From an uncultured Bacteroides sp. (GTDB lineage: Bacteria > Bacteroidota > Bacteroidia > Chitinophagales > Chitinophagaceae): a stretch of 64,000 nt of DNA. Under the pieces are notes generated by a model, which ran no database searches, had not been told where the DNA came from, and saw nothing but the letters and a program-made list of their open reading frames with translations. Shown in pieces: positions 38,799 to 47,823 of the stretch (positions are counted from its first letter, which is position 1; each line of letters begins with the position of its first letter). The position numbers and the translations under genes were made by a program. The stretch spans positions 1 to 64,000 of the forward strand of contig CABHOP010000084.1 of NCBI GenBank assembly GCA_902168085.1, in the 5' to 3' direction.

Positions 38799-40655
38799 CT
38801 AATCCCCCGCAAACTCCCTTTTCCACCTCGTCGCATCCAAATTAGGCTGCCGCTCCTTATAAAACACAAAACTCCCCAGCACCAGCATATCCATATCCGT
38901 CTGCATAAAGCAGGCATACGCATCATCCGGACTGCAAACAATAGGTTCACCACGTACGTTGAAGGAAGTATTTATCAGCACTCCGTAACCCGTCAGTTTT
39001 TTAAAAGCATGCAGCAATTGGTACACCTGCGGGTTATCTGCTTCGGCTACCGTTTGTATCCGCGCACTGAAATCTATATGCGTGATGGCCGGTAGCTCGC
39101 TACGCTGCACATACAGCTTTTCCATCAGCGATAGGGTATTGTAATTGGCAGGCAACGGTTTGCGGAATTGTTCCTTTATAGGATGCACAAACAGCATATA
39201 AGGCGATGGCTGCTGCAGCCCGAAAAGCCTGTCGGCCTCTTCCTGCAGCATCAGCGGTGCAAACGGCCGGAACCCTTCTCTGAACTTTATTTTGATGTTC
39301 AGCTTCTTCTGCATCTCGGGGTTACGCGGGTCGGCAAGAATGCTGCGATGCCCCAGCGCCCGCGGACCAAATTCCATCCGCCCTTCAAACCAGCCTACTA
39401 CTTTGCCCGATGCTATTTCTTTGGCTATCGTATCGGTCAGCAGTGCGGCATCCTCCACATGTTCTGCTTCGGCGCTGTACTTGTTTATCACCTTCACTAT
39501 TTCCTTGTCGGTATACGCTATACCCAGGTAGGCCGCCTGCATCGCATCGCTGCCTATGTTAGTGCGTGGTTGCTCTTGCTCTATATGGTAGGCCGCCAGT
39601 GCCGCACCTACCGCGCCACCCGCATCGCCCGCGGCGGGTTGTATATATATATTATCAAAGATGCCTGCCTCGGTCAGTTTGCCATTGGCTACACAGTTCA
39701 GCGCTACGCCGCCTGCCATGCACAGGTTGTTGCTGCCCGTCAGTGCCTTTGCGGTGCGCGCCAGTTTCAGCACTATCTCTTCCGTTACCTGCTGTATGGC
39801 AAGGCCCAGGTTGCAATGATGTTGCTGCAGCGGCTCATCCTCACCCTTCCGCGGAAAGCCAAACAGCTTTTCCCATTTGGCATCGTTCACCATGCGCAGT
39901 GCCGTGGCATAGGTAAAATATTCCTGGTGCAGGAAGATGGAACCATCCTCGTACACCGTACATATATGTTCGTATATCAGTTGCTTAAAATGTTCGGTCT
40001 GCACATCGCCGGGGTTGCCATAAGGCGCTAGCCCCATCAGCTTATACTCGCCCGAGTTTACTTTGAACCCCAGGAAATAAGTAAAGGCCGAATACAATAA
40101 ACCCACCGAATGCGGGAAGTGCAGCTCCCTTAGTGCAGTGATGTTATTACCCTCGCCCTTGCTGATGGAAGTGGTACACCATTCGCCCACGCCATCTATC
40201 GTTAGTATGGCGGCATCGTTGTAAGGCGATGGGTAGAAAGCACTGGCCGCATGGCTCAGGTGATGTTCGGGAAACAGCAGTACTTGTTTCCCATTGCAGG
40301 TTTCATCGGCCTCTTTCAGCCCCTTGCGCACATTATCTTTCAGGAACACCTTTTCTTTTATCCATACCGGCATGGCCCGCATGAACGATAGCCAGCCCTT
40401 GGGCGTATAGGCATAGTAGGTTTCCAGCAGGCGTTCAAACTTCAGCAGCGGCTTATCGTAAAATGCCACATAGTCTATATCATTTATGCCCAGTCCCGCT
40501 TCCTGCAGGCAATAGCGCACCGCATGTACCGGGAAGCGTTCATCATGCTTGATGCGGGTAAACCTTTCTTCCTGCGCAGCAGCCACTATCGTGCCATCTA
40601 CTATCAAAGCAGCAGCAGCATCATGATAAAAGCAGGAAATACCGAGAATCCTCAT
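38799..40655 (-). CDS. carbamoyltransferase (NodU/CmcH/SxtI family)
   Basis: MRILGISCFYHDAAAALIVDG, LFPEHHLSHAASAFYPSPY, DGVGEW, LCMAGGVALNCVANGKL, GRMEFGPRALGHRSILADPRN. Confidence 0.95.
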   Translation of the reverse strand: MRILGISCFYHDAAAALIVDGTIVAAAQEERFTRIKHDERFPVHAVRYCLQEAGLGINDIDYVAFYDKPLLKFERLLETYYAYTPKGWLSFMRAMPVWIKEKVFLKDNVRKGLKEADETCNGKQVLLFPEHHLSHAASAFYPSPYNDAAILTIDGVGEWCTTSISKGEGNNITALRELHFPHSVGLLYSAFTYFLGFKVNSGEYKLMGLAPYGNPGDVQTEHFKQLIYEHICTVYEDGSIFLHQEYFTYATALRMVNDAKWEKLFGFPRKGEDEPLQQHHCNLGLAIQQVTEEIVLKLARTAKALTGSNNLCMAGGVALNCVANGKLTEAGIFDNIYIQPAAGDAGGAVGAALAAYHIEQEQPRTNIGSDAMQAAYLGIAYTDKEIVKVINKYSAEAEHVEDAALLTDTIAKEIASGKVVGWFEGRMEFGPRALGHRSILADPRNPEMQKKLNIKIKFREGFRPFAPLMLQEEADRLFGLQQPSPYMLFVHPIKEQFRKPLPANYNTLSLMEKLYVQRSELPAITHIDFSARIQTVAEADNPQVYQLLHAFKKLTGYGVLINTSFNVRGEPIVCSPDDAYACFMQTDMDMLVLGSFVFYKERQPNLDATRWKREFAGD

Positions 40656-40697
40656 AGGGAATGCCAAAAATAAAGAGTGCGCGGCAATTAGTGTGTT

Positions 40698-41306
40698 TTA
40701 TTTATATGCGCCCGGATTACTGACCTTCATAACCAGATGCGGTGATATTATTTGTTGTGTTTTGTTGTGATTTTTCAACAAGTTCCGCAGGCCGTTGTGA
40801 GAAATAACAGGTTTACCGTTCTCTTCTTTTATGGTTACCGGTTCGGGCGGCGTGGTTTCCTGCTTTGTGACTACCGGGTGCACATAGGTGACGCTGCGCT
40901 TGTCTTTATAATCGCCTGCCATACGGTTATCAATATCTATGGCTTTCAGCATTTGGTTGATGGTGGGCTTGGCCATTTGTGTGCAGGACTGGCAACCTTT
41001 GCCTTTGTAGGTCTGTTCGATATACACATCGCCTTCTGCTATGCGTGCCAGTATCTCTCTTTTGCGCTGAACGGATAAAAGCTCTTTTCTTAATTCGTCT
41101 TTTAGTTCTTCTTCTACTTCGTGACGGATGCGATCGAGCGTAGATTGGATGGCGGCTGCTACTTCGGGGTTTTTAAGGAGACGGTTGGCTGCGGATTCCA
41201 GTGTGGTGTAAGAGGAGGACGGAGATTGATAGGCATTTTTGTAGGCTATTATTTTGTCTCCGTGCTTCAGCATTTCGGTGACGAATGCATACTGTTTTAA
41301 ATTCAT
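40698..41306 (-). CDS. orphan terminase small subunit-like protein
   Basis: NLKQYAFVTEMLKHGDKIIAYKNAYQSPSSSYTTLESAANRLLKNPEVAAAIQ resembles a TerS N-terminal HTH region. Confidence 0.55.
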   Translation of the reverse strand: MNLKQYAFVTEMLKHGDKIIAYKNAYQSPSSSYTTLESAANRLLKNPEVAAAIQSTLDRIRHEVEEELKDELRKELLSVQRKREILARIAEGDVYIEQTYKGKGCQSCTQMAKPTINQMLKAIDIDNRMAGDYKDKRSVTYVHPVVTKQETTPPEPVTIKEENGKPVISHNGLRNLLKNHNKTQQIISPHLVMKVSNPGAYK

Positions 41307-41367
41307 TGTGATAGGATTTTATTACAACAAATTTACGTGTTTTTATGCAATTTGTTATTTATATTTT

Positions 41368-41502
41368 ACCGCAAAAGCGCTGAGACGCAAAGGTGATAGC
41401 TAAGCGGCGTGTATTTTTAACCGCTAAGATGCTGAGACGCAGAGGTGCGATAGCTTGGGATACGCAATGTTTTCAACCGCAAAGGCGCTGAGGCGCAAAG
41501 GT
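41368..41502. repeat. three copies of an ~27-nt repeat (AACCGCAAAGGCGCTGAGGCGCAAAGGT family)
   Basis: Copies at 41368-41394, 41419-41446, 41475-41502; an inverted copy lies at 41938-41965. Confidence 0.85.
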
Positions 41503-41539
41503 AAAGATGCAGTGCTTTTTAGTCGATAAGGCACTACAA

Positions 41540-41929
41540 CTAAAAGTTATTTACAAAACGCCGGAAGCCATCTTTTAGAAGCGGGACATTGAAATTTACG
41601 AGAAAGCCTAATCGTTTGTTTGCCAGCTTTAGATAAGAAATGATCTGTGCATCATAAACCGGGTGCATGTTTTCAACGGCTTTCAACTCTATTATTATCT
41701 CTTGTTCTACCAGCATATCTATCTCATAGAATTTGCCGGTAGATAAGCCTTTATAAAATAATTCCACCGGTACCCTGTTTGCAGCCTTAATATTCCTAAG
41801 CTCAAACTCTTTCAACAAGGCATACTCATAAACGGATTCCAACAAGCCGGGGCCAATTTCTTTATGAACACACATGCAGGCGTCTAAAACTTCCGCGCTT
41901 AGCTCATTCAATCTATTTCTATCAACCAT
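41540..41929 (-). CDS. GxxExxY protein (PD-(D/E)XK_3-like)
   Basis: LDACMCVHKEIGPGLLESVYEYALLKEFELRN, VELFYKGLSTGKFYEIDMLVEQEIIIELKAVE. Confidence 0.93.
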   Translation of the reverse strand: MVDRNRLNELSAEVLDACMCVHKEIGPGLLESVYEYALLKEFELRNIKAANRVPVELFYKGLSTGKFYEIDMLVEQEIIIELKAVENMHPVYDAQIISYLKLANKRLGFLVNFNVPLLKDGFRRFVNNF

Positions 41930-41937
41930 GAATACTT

Positions 41938-41965
41938 AGCGGCTTTGTGCCTTTGCGGTTAAAAA
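41938..41965. repeat. inverted copy of the GxxExxY-flanking repeat
   Basis: agcggctttgtgcctttgcggttaaaaa; reverse complement matches the left repeats. Confidence 0.75.
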
Positions 41966-42008
41966 ATAATAGGAAATAATCTACGTGCTCTGGAAGTTTA
42001 AACTTCGG

Positions 42009-43247
42009 CTACTTCTTCTTTTTCTTCTTAGCGGCTTTTTGTGCGGCTTCTTCCTGTTGTAACAGCAATTGCCAGTTATCGTTAGGTATGTCTTCAGAGA
42101 AGGCAATGGTTTCGCGGTAGTCGTCCTTATTTATTTTCATTTCCTGTATGGGCTTTCCCACATACTTGGTAATCTCTGCAAGGATGGGCTTTTCCTCGGT
42201 GCTGCAAAAAGATACCGCCTGTCCCTTCTTCACCCCGCGGCCTGTACGGCCTACACGGTGCACATAATTCTCAGGCTCATCGGGCAGGTCGTAGTTCACC
42301 ACATAATCTACATCGGGTATATCTATCCCACGCGCATTCACATCTGTCGTTATCAAAACCTTTATGTCCCCTTTCCTGAATTCGGTCATCACCTGCAGCC
42401 TGTCGTCTTGCTCCTTGCCGCCGTGCATGGTCAGTGTTGCTATACCCACGCGCTGCATGGCTGCATGCACACGCTCGGCACGCACCTTGGTACGTACAAA
42501 CACCAGTATCTTACTCTCCGGAAACTCGCGCACCAACCGCTCCAGGAAGAAGCGCTTGTCGTCCATCTCCACATATGCTACCGAGTGGTTCACATTCTTC
42601 GATACAGGGTCTTTGGGCGATATCTGTATACGGATGGCATTATCAACTATGCTGTATGCCAGCTCTTTGATGTTTTTATCTATGGTGGCCGAGAAGAATA
42701 GCGTCTGGTGCTTGCGTGGCATGAACTTCAGTACGCCACGTATATCGTTTATAAAGCCAAGGTCCAGCATATGGTCGGCCTCGTCCAGTACCAGCATCTG
42801 CACGCTACCCAGGTCCAGGTGCTGCTGGTTTATCAGGTCGAACATGCGGCCCGGTGTGGCTATCAGCACATCCACGCCTTTATCCAGCTTATTTATCTGC
42901 GGGTCTTGCTCCACACCGCCATACAGGCCCAGTATAGTAAGGCGCGTGTACTTGCCTATCTGTTTGAACACATCAGCTATCTGTATGGCCAGTTCGCGGG
43001 TGGGTACCATCACCAGGCAGCTTATTTCGCCATGCTTGGTGCGCGCATTGCGCTGCTGCAGCATGTGCAATATGGGTATGGCAAAAGCAGCTGTTTTGCC
43101 CGTGCCTGTTTGCGCTATGGCCAGTACGTCATCACCTTTCAATACAGAAGGGATGGCGCGAAATTGTATATCCGTAGGGCGTTTGAAACCCAGCTCTGCA
43201 AGGCTTCTTTTTATATCGGGCGAAATATGGTAATCCTCAAACTTCAT
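42009..43247 (-). CDS. DEAD/DEAH box RNA helicase (RhlE-like)
   Basis: AQTGTGKTAAF, PTRELAIQ, LVLDEADHMLD, FFSATI, HRVGRTGRG. Confidence 0.95.
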   Translation of the reverse strand: MKFEDYHISPDIKRSLAELGFKRPTDIQFRAIPSVLKGDDVLAIAQTGTGKTAAFAIPILHMLQQRNARTKHGEISCLVMVPTRELAIQIADVFKQIGKYTRLTILGLYGGVEQDPQINKLDKGVDVLIATPGRMFDLINQQHLDLGSVQMLVLDEADHMLDLGFINDIRGVLKFMPRKHQTLFFSATIDKNIKELAYSIVDNAIRIQISPKDPVSKNVNHSVAYVEMDDKRFFLERLVREFPESKILVFVRTKVRAERVHAAMQRVGIATLTMHGGKEQDDRLQVMTEFRKGDIKVLITTDVNARGIDIPDVDYVVNYDLPDEPENYVHRVGRTGRGVKKGQAVSFCSTEEKPILAEITKYVGKPIQEMKINKDDYRETIAFSEDIPNDNWQLLLQQEEAAQKAAKKKKKK

Positions 43248-43304
43248 ATGAATGCATTGCCCGCTGTGCAGGCGGCTGTAAAGATAACGACTTTATACGG
43301 GCGG

Positions 43305-44414
43305 CTATTTGATAATATGGCGGATGCTATCGGCTATTACCTGTGCCACTACACGTGTGCCGGCAGATGTATAGTGCGTATAGTCGTAATAGTAGCGCGA
43401 ATCGTGCGGCATGGCTGCAGCCAGGTTGATGACCGTAAGCCTGCCCTGTGCCTGCAGTTGCAGCAGCACATTGTTATACGTATCCAGTATCCTGCCTTGC
43501 AGCAAGGCATTGCGGCCTTCGGCTATCTGAAGGTTGGTAAAGTCTACACCCGTAGCAGGGTCTTTGAAGGCTGCAAACAGCGAGGGCTGCGTAAGGAAGA
43601 TGGGCCGGATGCCGTTAGCGCGGCAAATAGAATCGAGCATGAGGATGCGTTTGCGGTAGGCATCGAGGTAAGGTGCCTGTGCAGCCACTTCGCGCTGCAT
43701 GGTGGCCTCATCTATCTGCAGCTGCTTCTCTTTGGTATAGTCTATCTCGCGGTGCACCAACCCTTTTTTGCGGGCTATGCGGTAGCGGTAGATGTTCTCT
43801 ACCAGAGAGCCTATCTCTGTCTTCTTCACCAGCGAGCGCAGCATGTCTTTAGTGCTGCGGGTATCCAGCTCATCGCTGTGATAGGTATCAAAACCGCCCA
43901 TGGCTTTCTCTTCCATATCATTCACACCGGTAAGGAATATCACATAGTCGGGCTTCAGGCTCACAATATGATCGCGCAGCAGGATGATGTGGCCAAAGGT
44001 AGAAGTGCCATCCAGCCCGGCATTGTTCATCCATATATTGGGGGCTACCGTCTGGCGCAGGTCGGCTTTCAGCAATTCGGGCCAGGTAAGGCTATCGCTG
44101 TTGTAGGCACATTCGGTAGTACTGCCACCTATGGTGATGATCTTTATCCACTGGCCGCTCTTCGGCAGTTCATCGCCACGCAGGCCCAGCGAGTTGCGGG
44201 AGTAGTGTATCTCGCGTTCCAGCTTATTGCTTTCAGGGTTCTTGTGCACTACCTGCTGGTTGGCCGGCAGTATTATCCTGCCATGCTTTACCCGGAAAGG
44301 AAAGGGGTGGAAGATGCGCAGTATCAGCTCTATCAAAAACAGAGAAACCAGCAAGCCGAAGAACAATGCTTTCACATTACTCCAGAATGCCGGTCTCTTT
44401 TTTACAGGCTCCAT
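43305..44414 (-). CDS. SGNH/GDSL hydrolase family protein
   Basis: ITIGGSTTECAYN block I, FLTGVNDME block III, C-terminal DYTHYTSAG block V. Confidence 0.85.
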   Translation of the reverse strand: MEPVKKRPAFWSNVKALFFGLLVSLFLIELILRIFHPFPFRVKHGRIILPANQQVVHKNPESNKLEREIHYSRNSLGLRGDELPKSGQWIKIITIGGSTTECAYNSDSLTWPELLKADLRQTVAPNIWMNNAGLDGTSTFGHIILLRDHIVSLKPDYVIFLTGVNDMEEKAMGGFDTYHSDELDTRSTKDMLRSLVKKTEIGSLVENIYRYRIARKKGLVHREIDYTKEKQLQIDEATMQREVAAQAPYLDAYRKRILMLDSICRANGIRPIFLTQPSLFAAFKDPATGVDFTNLQIAEGRNALLQGRILDTYNNVLLQLQAQGRLTVINLAAAMPHDSRYYYDYTHYTSAGTRVVAQVIADSIRHIIK

Positions 44415-44417
44415 CTA

Positions 44418-46121
44418 TTAAAGGAAGGTGCTGTAGAAGTATGGTGTCTTGGCTTCAAACTCTGCACTGCAGGTATCTACCATTTTGTATACACGGGTAA
44501 TGCCTGCCTGCTTGCGGAATTCATATACCTCATCGGGCGTGCAGTCTTTTACCAGTTCGGCTATCTGCTCGTCGCTGAAGCCCATTACTTTGGCTTCGCG
44601 CAGCAGCTCTACCGGCATTTTGCCCAGGTGGTTTATTTCCTTGATCCTGTTTTCCAGGTTCACAATGTCTTGTATCTGGTACAGGAACCAGCGGTCGATA
44701 TGTGTTATCTCGCGGATGGTTTTGATAGATACCCCCGCTGCTATAGCCTCCTTAATGCGGAAGATACGATCCCAGGTAGGGCGCTTCAGCGATTCCAGCA
44801 GCTCTTCAGGGCGCAGGCGTTGTGCGCTGATGAAAGAAAGGCCGGTAGCATTGTTTTCCAGGCTCTGGCAGGCTTTCTGCAGCGCTTCGGGGAAGGTGCG
44901 GCCGATGGCCATTACCTCGCCTACCGATTTCATCTGGAAGCCCAGTGTATCATCTGCACCTTTGAACTTATCGAAGTTCCAGCGTGGCATCTTCACGATC
45001 ACATAATCGAGCGCAGGTTCGAAGTAGGCCGATGTGGTCTGGGTGATCTGGTTCTTCAGCTCATCCAGGTTGTAACCGATAGCCAGCTTGGCTGCTATTT
45101 TAGCGATAGGATAGCCCGTAGCTTTAGAAGCCAGCGCCGAAGAGCGGCTCACACGGGGGTTGATTTCTACTACTATTATTTCTTCTGTTTCGGGATTGAG
45201 GGCGAACTGTACGTTGCAACCACCGGCAAAGTTGCCCAGTGCGCGCATCATACGTATCGCGGTGTTGCGCATCAGTTGGAAGGCTGTGTCGCTCAGCGTC
45301 ATGGCAGGTGCCACGGTAATGCTATCGCCCGTGTGGATGCCCATGGGGTCGAAGTTTTCTACCGTACAGATGATCACCACGTTGTCGTTGGCATCGCGCA
45401 GCAGTTCCAGTTCAAATTCTTTCCAGCCCATTACGGCTTTTTCTACCAGCACCTCATGTATGGGCGATGCGGTAAGGCCCCTTTCCAGTGCGGCATCCAG
45501 GTCTTCCTTATGAAACACCAGGCCACCACCGGTGCCACCCAGCGTGAAGGAAGGGCGTATCACCAGTGGCACACCTATCTCCTGTGCAAATTCTTTGCCT
45601 TCCAGCAGCGAATTGGCCGTGCGGGCAGGTGCTACGGGGATGTCCATTTCAATCATCCACTGGCGGAAGAGCTCGCGGTCTTCTGCTTTGTCGATGGCTT
45701 TGGTATCCACACCTATCATGCGCACGTTATGCTCTTTCCACAGGCCTATTTCCTCGGCTTCCATCGCCAGGTTCAGGGCTGTTTGTCCGCCCATGGTTGG
45801 CAGTACCGCATCTATTTTATGCAACTGCAATATCTTTTCAATGCTTTCTACCGTCAGCGGCCACAGGTACACCTTATCTGCTACGATAGAATCGGTCATA
45901 ACAGTGGCGGGGTTCGAGTTGATGAGTATCACCTCAATACCCTCTTCGCGAATGCTGCGTGCAGCTTGCGAGCCGGAGTAGTCAAATTCGCAGGCCTGGC
46001 CGATAATGATAGGGCCCGAACCTATAATCAGTACGCTTTTTATGGAAGTATCTAATGGCATCTTACTAAATGAATAATAGAAAAAACGAGTGCGATGGGC
46101 CGATACAAAAATCGGGCTCAA
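44418..46121 (-). CDS. carB: carbamoyl-phosphate synthase large subunit, N-terminal ATP-grasp half (separate ORF)
   Basis: SVLIIGSGPIIIGQACEFDYSGSQAARSIREEG, LPTMGGQTALNLAM, EINPRVSRSSALASKATGYPIAKIAAKLA; ends VYKMVDTCSAEFEAKTPYFYSTFL*. Start likely at MPLDTSIKSVLIIG. Confidence 0.95.
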   Translation of the reverse strand: MSPIFVSAHRTRFFYYSFSKMPLDTSIKSVLIIGSGPIIIGQACEFDYSGSQAARSIREEGIEVILINSNPATVMTDSIVADKVYLWPLTVESIEKILQLHKIDAVLPTMGGQTALNLAMEAEEIGLWKEHNVRMIGVDTKAIDKAEDRELFRQWMIEMDIPVAPARTANSLLEGKEFAQEIGVPLVIRPSFTLGGTGGGLVFHKEDLDAALERGLTASPIHEVLVEKAVMGWKEFELELLRDANDNVVIICTVENFDPMGIHTGDSITVAPAMTLSDTAFQLMRNTAIRMMRALGNFAGGCNVQFALNPETEEIIVVEINPRVSRSSALASKATGYPIAKIAAKLAIGYNLDELKNQITQTTSAYFEPALDYVIVKMPRWNFDKFKGADDTLGFQMKSVGEVMAIGRTFPEALQKACQSLENNATGLSFISAQRLRPEELLESLKRPTWDRIFRIKEAIAAGVSIKTIREITHIDRWFLYQIQDIVNLENRIKEINHLGKMPVELLREAKVMGFSDEQIAELVKDCTPDEVYEFRKQAGITRVYKMVDTCSAEFEAKTPYFYSTFL

Positions 46122-46160
46122 CGCCCGAGGTGCAAAAGTAATGCAAAAAATGCAATAAAA

Positions 46161-46183
46161 AACGCCCCGAGAACAGGGCGTTT
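46161..46183. terminator. terminator hairpin
   Basis: AACGCCC...GGGCGTT with flanking A/T tracts. Confidence 0.65.
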
Positions 46184-46208
46184 CTATTATTATTCAACCT
46201 AAGAAATA

Positions 46209-46964
46209 CTAGTTTGTAATGCGGGCCGCCAGTGTTATTTCGTCATCAGCCTTCAGCTCGAAAATGGCGGTGCCGCCTTCTATCATGGCTATCATCATAT
46301 TATCCAGTATGATGACATCGTAAAAAGTATTGCCGGAGAGCTGCTTTTTAAGTACCGGGCGTATAGGGTCTGTGATATCATACACATTCAGGCCATTGTT
46401 GCCGTTGCACACATACAGGCGATTGCCATTGAGGCCCAGGCCCCAGGGGCTTTCCATGATAACGCGGTTGCGCTCTATGGGTTGGGTTACATACTTTACA
46501 TCATACACTATCAGTGCACTGACATTACCACCGCAACGGCTGCCGCTGCGCACGGTAACATAGGCCAGCGAATCGTTGGCCACTACAGGATCGCAGGCGC
46601 GTACGTGGGTGGCCTGTCCCAGTTTGGTAGGCTGTGCGGGATTGGCCAGCGAATAGACATACATAGCCGTGCCGGAGCCTATGAAGAGCTTATCCTTATA
46701 ACTGAAAATGGTTTCGATGCTGAAGCCCACGTCTATATTGCCCTTCAACTGCGGATTGGCTGAATTGGCCAGGCTGTAGGTATACAACTTGCGGTCATCT
46801 ACCACATACAGGTGGTCCATAGCTGTGGTGAAGCGTGCCAGAGAGCCACCCTGGCCGGTATTGCCATCGGTGCCGGTTGTTTTGCTGGTAGTACCACTGT
46901 CTGCTTTGTCGCAGGCAGTGAAAACTGTAGAAAAGAATATGAGCAAATATACTATCTTTTTCAT
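46209..46964 (-). CDS. LVIVD repeat-containing lipoprotein
   Basis: Lipobox VFTAC; repeats VDDRKLYTYSLANSANPQLKG, LNVYDITDPIRPVLKKQL. Confidence 0.75.
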   Translation of the reverse strand: MKKIVYLLIFFSTVFTACDKADSGTTSKTTGTDGNTGQGGSLARFTTAMDHLYVVDDRKLYTYSLANSANPQLKGNIDVGFSIETIFSYKDKLFIGSGTAMYVYSLANPAQPTKLGQATHVRACDPVVANDSLAYVTVRSGSRCGGNVSALIVYDVKYVTQPIERNRVIMESPWGLGLNGNRLYVCNGNNGLNVYDITDPIRPVLKKQLSGNTFYDVIILDNMMIAMIEGGTAIFELKADDEITLAARITN

Positions 46965-46989
46965 GTTTCTTGCTTTTAAGGTTTAGGGG

Positions 46990-47553
46990 TTAGTTTCTGC
47001 ATTTAGGATAGCTTAATGTCTTTTGTTTCCAGCCTACTACCTCGCCTTTAGAAGCATCCACACATTCGTAATAGCCGGTGCCCGGCGGGTGTGCAGGGTC
47101 TACCAGGTGAAAAACGGAAGTGATGCGGTCGGCTATTTTCACCGCGCGCACATCTGTTATATCCAGCACTACCAGGTCGTTCATGTTGTTCACATACATC
47201 ATATTATCTTTGATGGCTATTTCCTGCGCGCCCAGCACATTGATGAAAGCCACCTTTTGCGGGTTGGAAGGTTGTTTCAATACTATCACATGTATGCCCT
47301 TGCCCGATTCTACCTGGTAGAGCGTATCGCCCTTTACATATATCTTACCACCCTTGTCTATCGTGCGGGGCTCCACCGATTTTATCTGTTTATTAGCCTC
47401 ATCTTTATTATATACAGGTGCCCATCCATCTACCTCTTTGGGCGATTCGGGCATAGGCTCGGGGTCGCGGCCGTGCCTGCCGAAGGGGTCGCAAGATGCG
47501 AGTGCAAGAAGCAGCACAGGCAGGAGCGCCCATGCTATGGGTCTTTTAGTCAT
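46990..47553 (-). CDS. LVIVD-type lipoprotein, shorter paralogue
   Basis: Lipobox LLALASC; IKDNMMYVNNMNDLVVLDITDVRAVKIADRI. Confidence 0.65.
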   Translation of the reverse strand: MTKRPIAWALLPVLLLALASCDPFGRHGRDPEPMPESPKEVDGWAPVYNKDEANKQIKSVEPRTIDKGGKIYVKGDTLYQVESGKGIHVIVLKQPSNPQKVAFINVLGAQEIAIKDNMMYVNNMNDLVVLDITDVRAVKIADRITSVFHLVDPAHPPGTGYYECVDASKGEVVGWKQKTLSYPKCRN

Positions 47554-47823
47554 ATAGTGGTGCGTTTTTTTAAGTGTTATGGAATAACAGATATGAGGGT
47601 GAAAAACAAATACCGTGCTAAAAATTTACAGGCATTATTATGAAGTGATTAAAATGTATATGTTATTACTATTTCATATTAGTAATTGTATTATTTCAAC
47701 TTTCGGTTACAATTAATTTATCTTTACCTATTGTGCGAAAATTTTGCATTTTTCGGGTAAATCGGGGTAATTTTTCGCAACTTTGCCAATATTTTATCAA
47801 AAAATCAGCCGAAACGAGTATTT

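Noticed and set aside
40698-41306. Considered as evidence of a prophage
   Set aside because: No other phage genes around it.
41368-41502. Considered as a CRISPR array
   Set aside because: Only three imperfect repeats with short spacers, no cas genes, and an inverted fourth copy; fits the GxxExxY cassette better.
42708-46055. 1115-aa plus-strand ORF
   Set aside because: Exact antisense of the DEAD-box, SGNH and carB-N genes; Tyr/His/Gln-rich translation with no domain. Explained by rarity of TTA, CTA and TCA codons in the sense genes.
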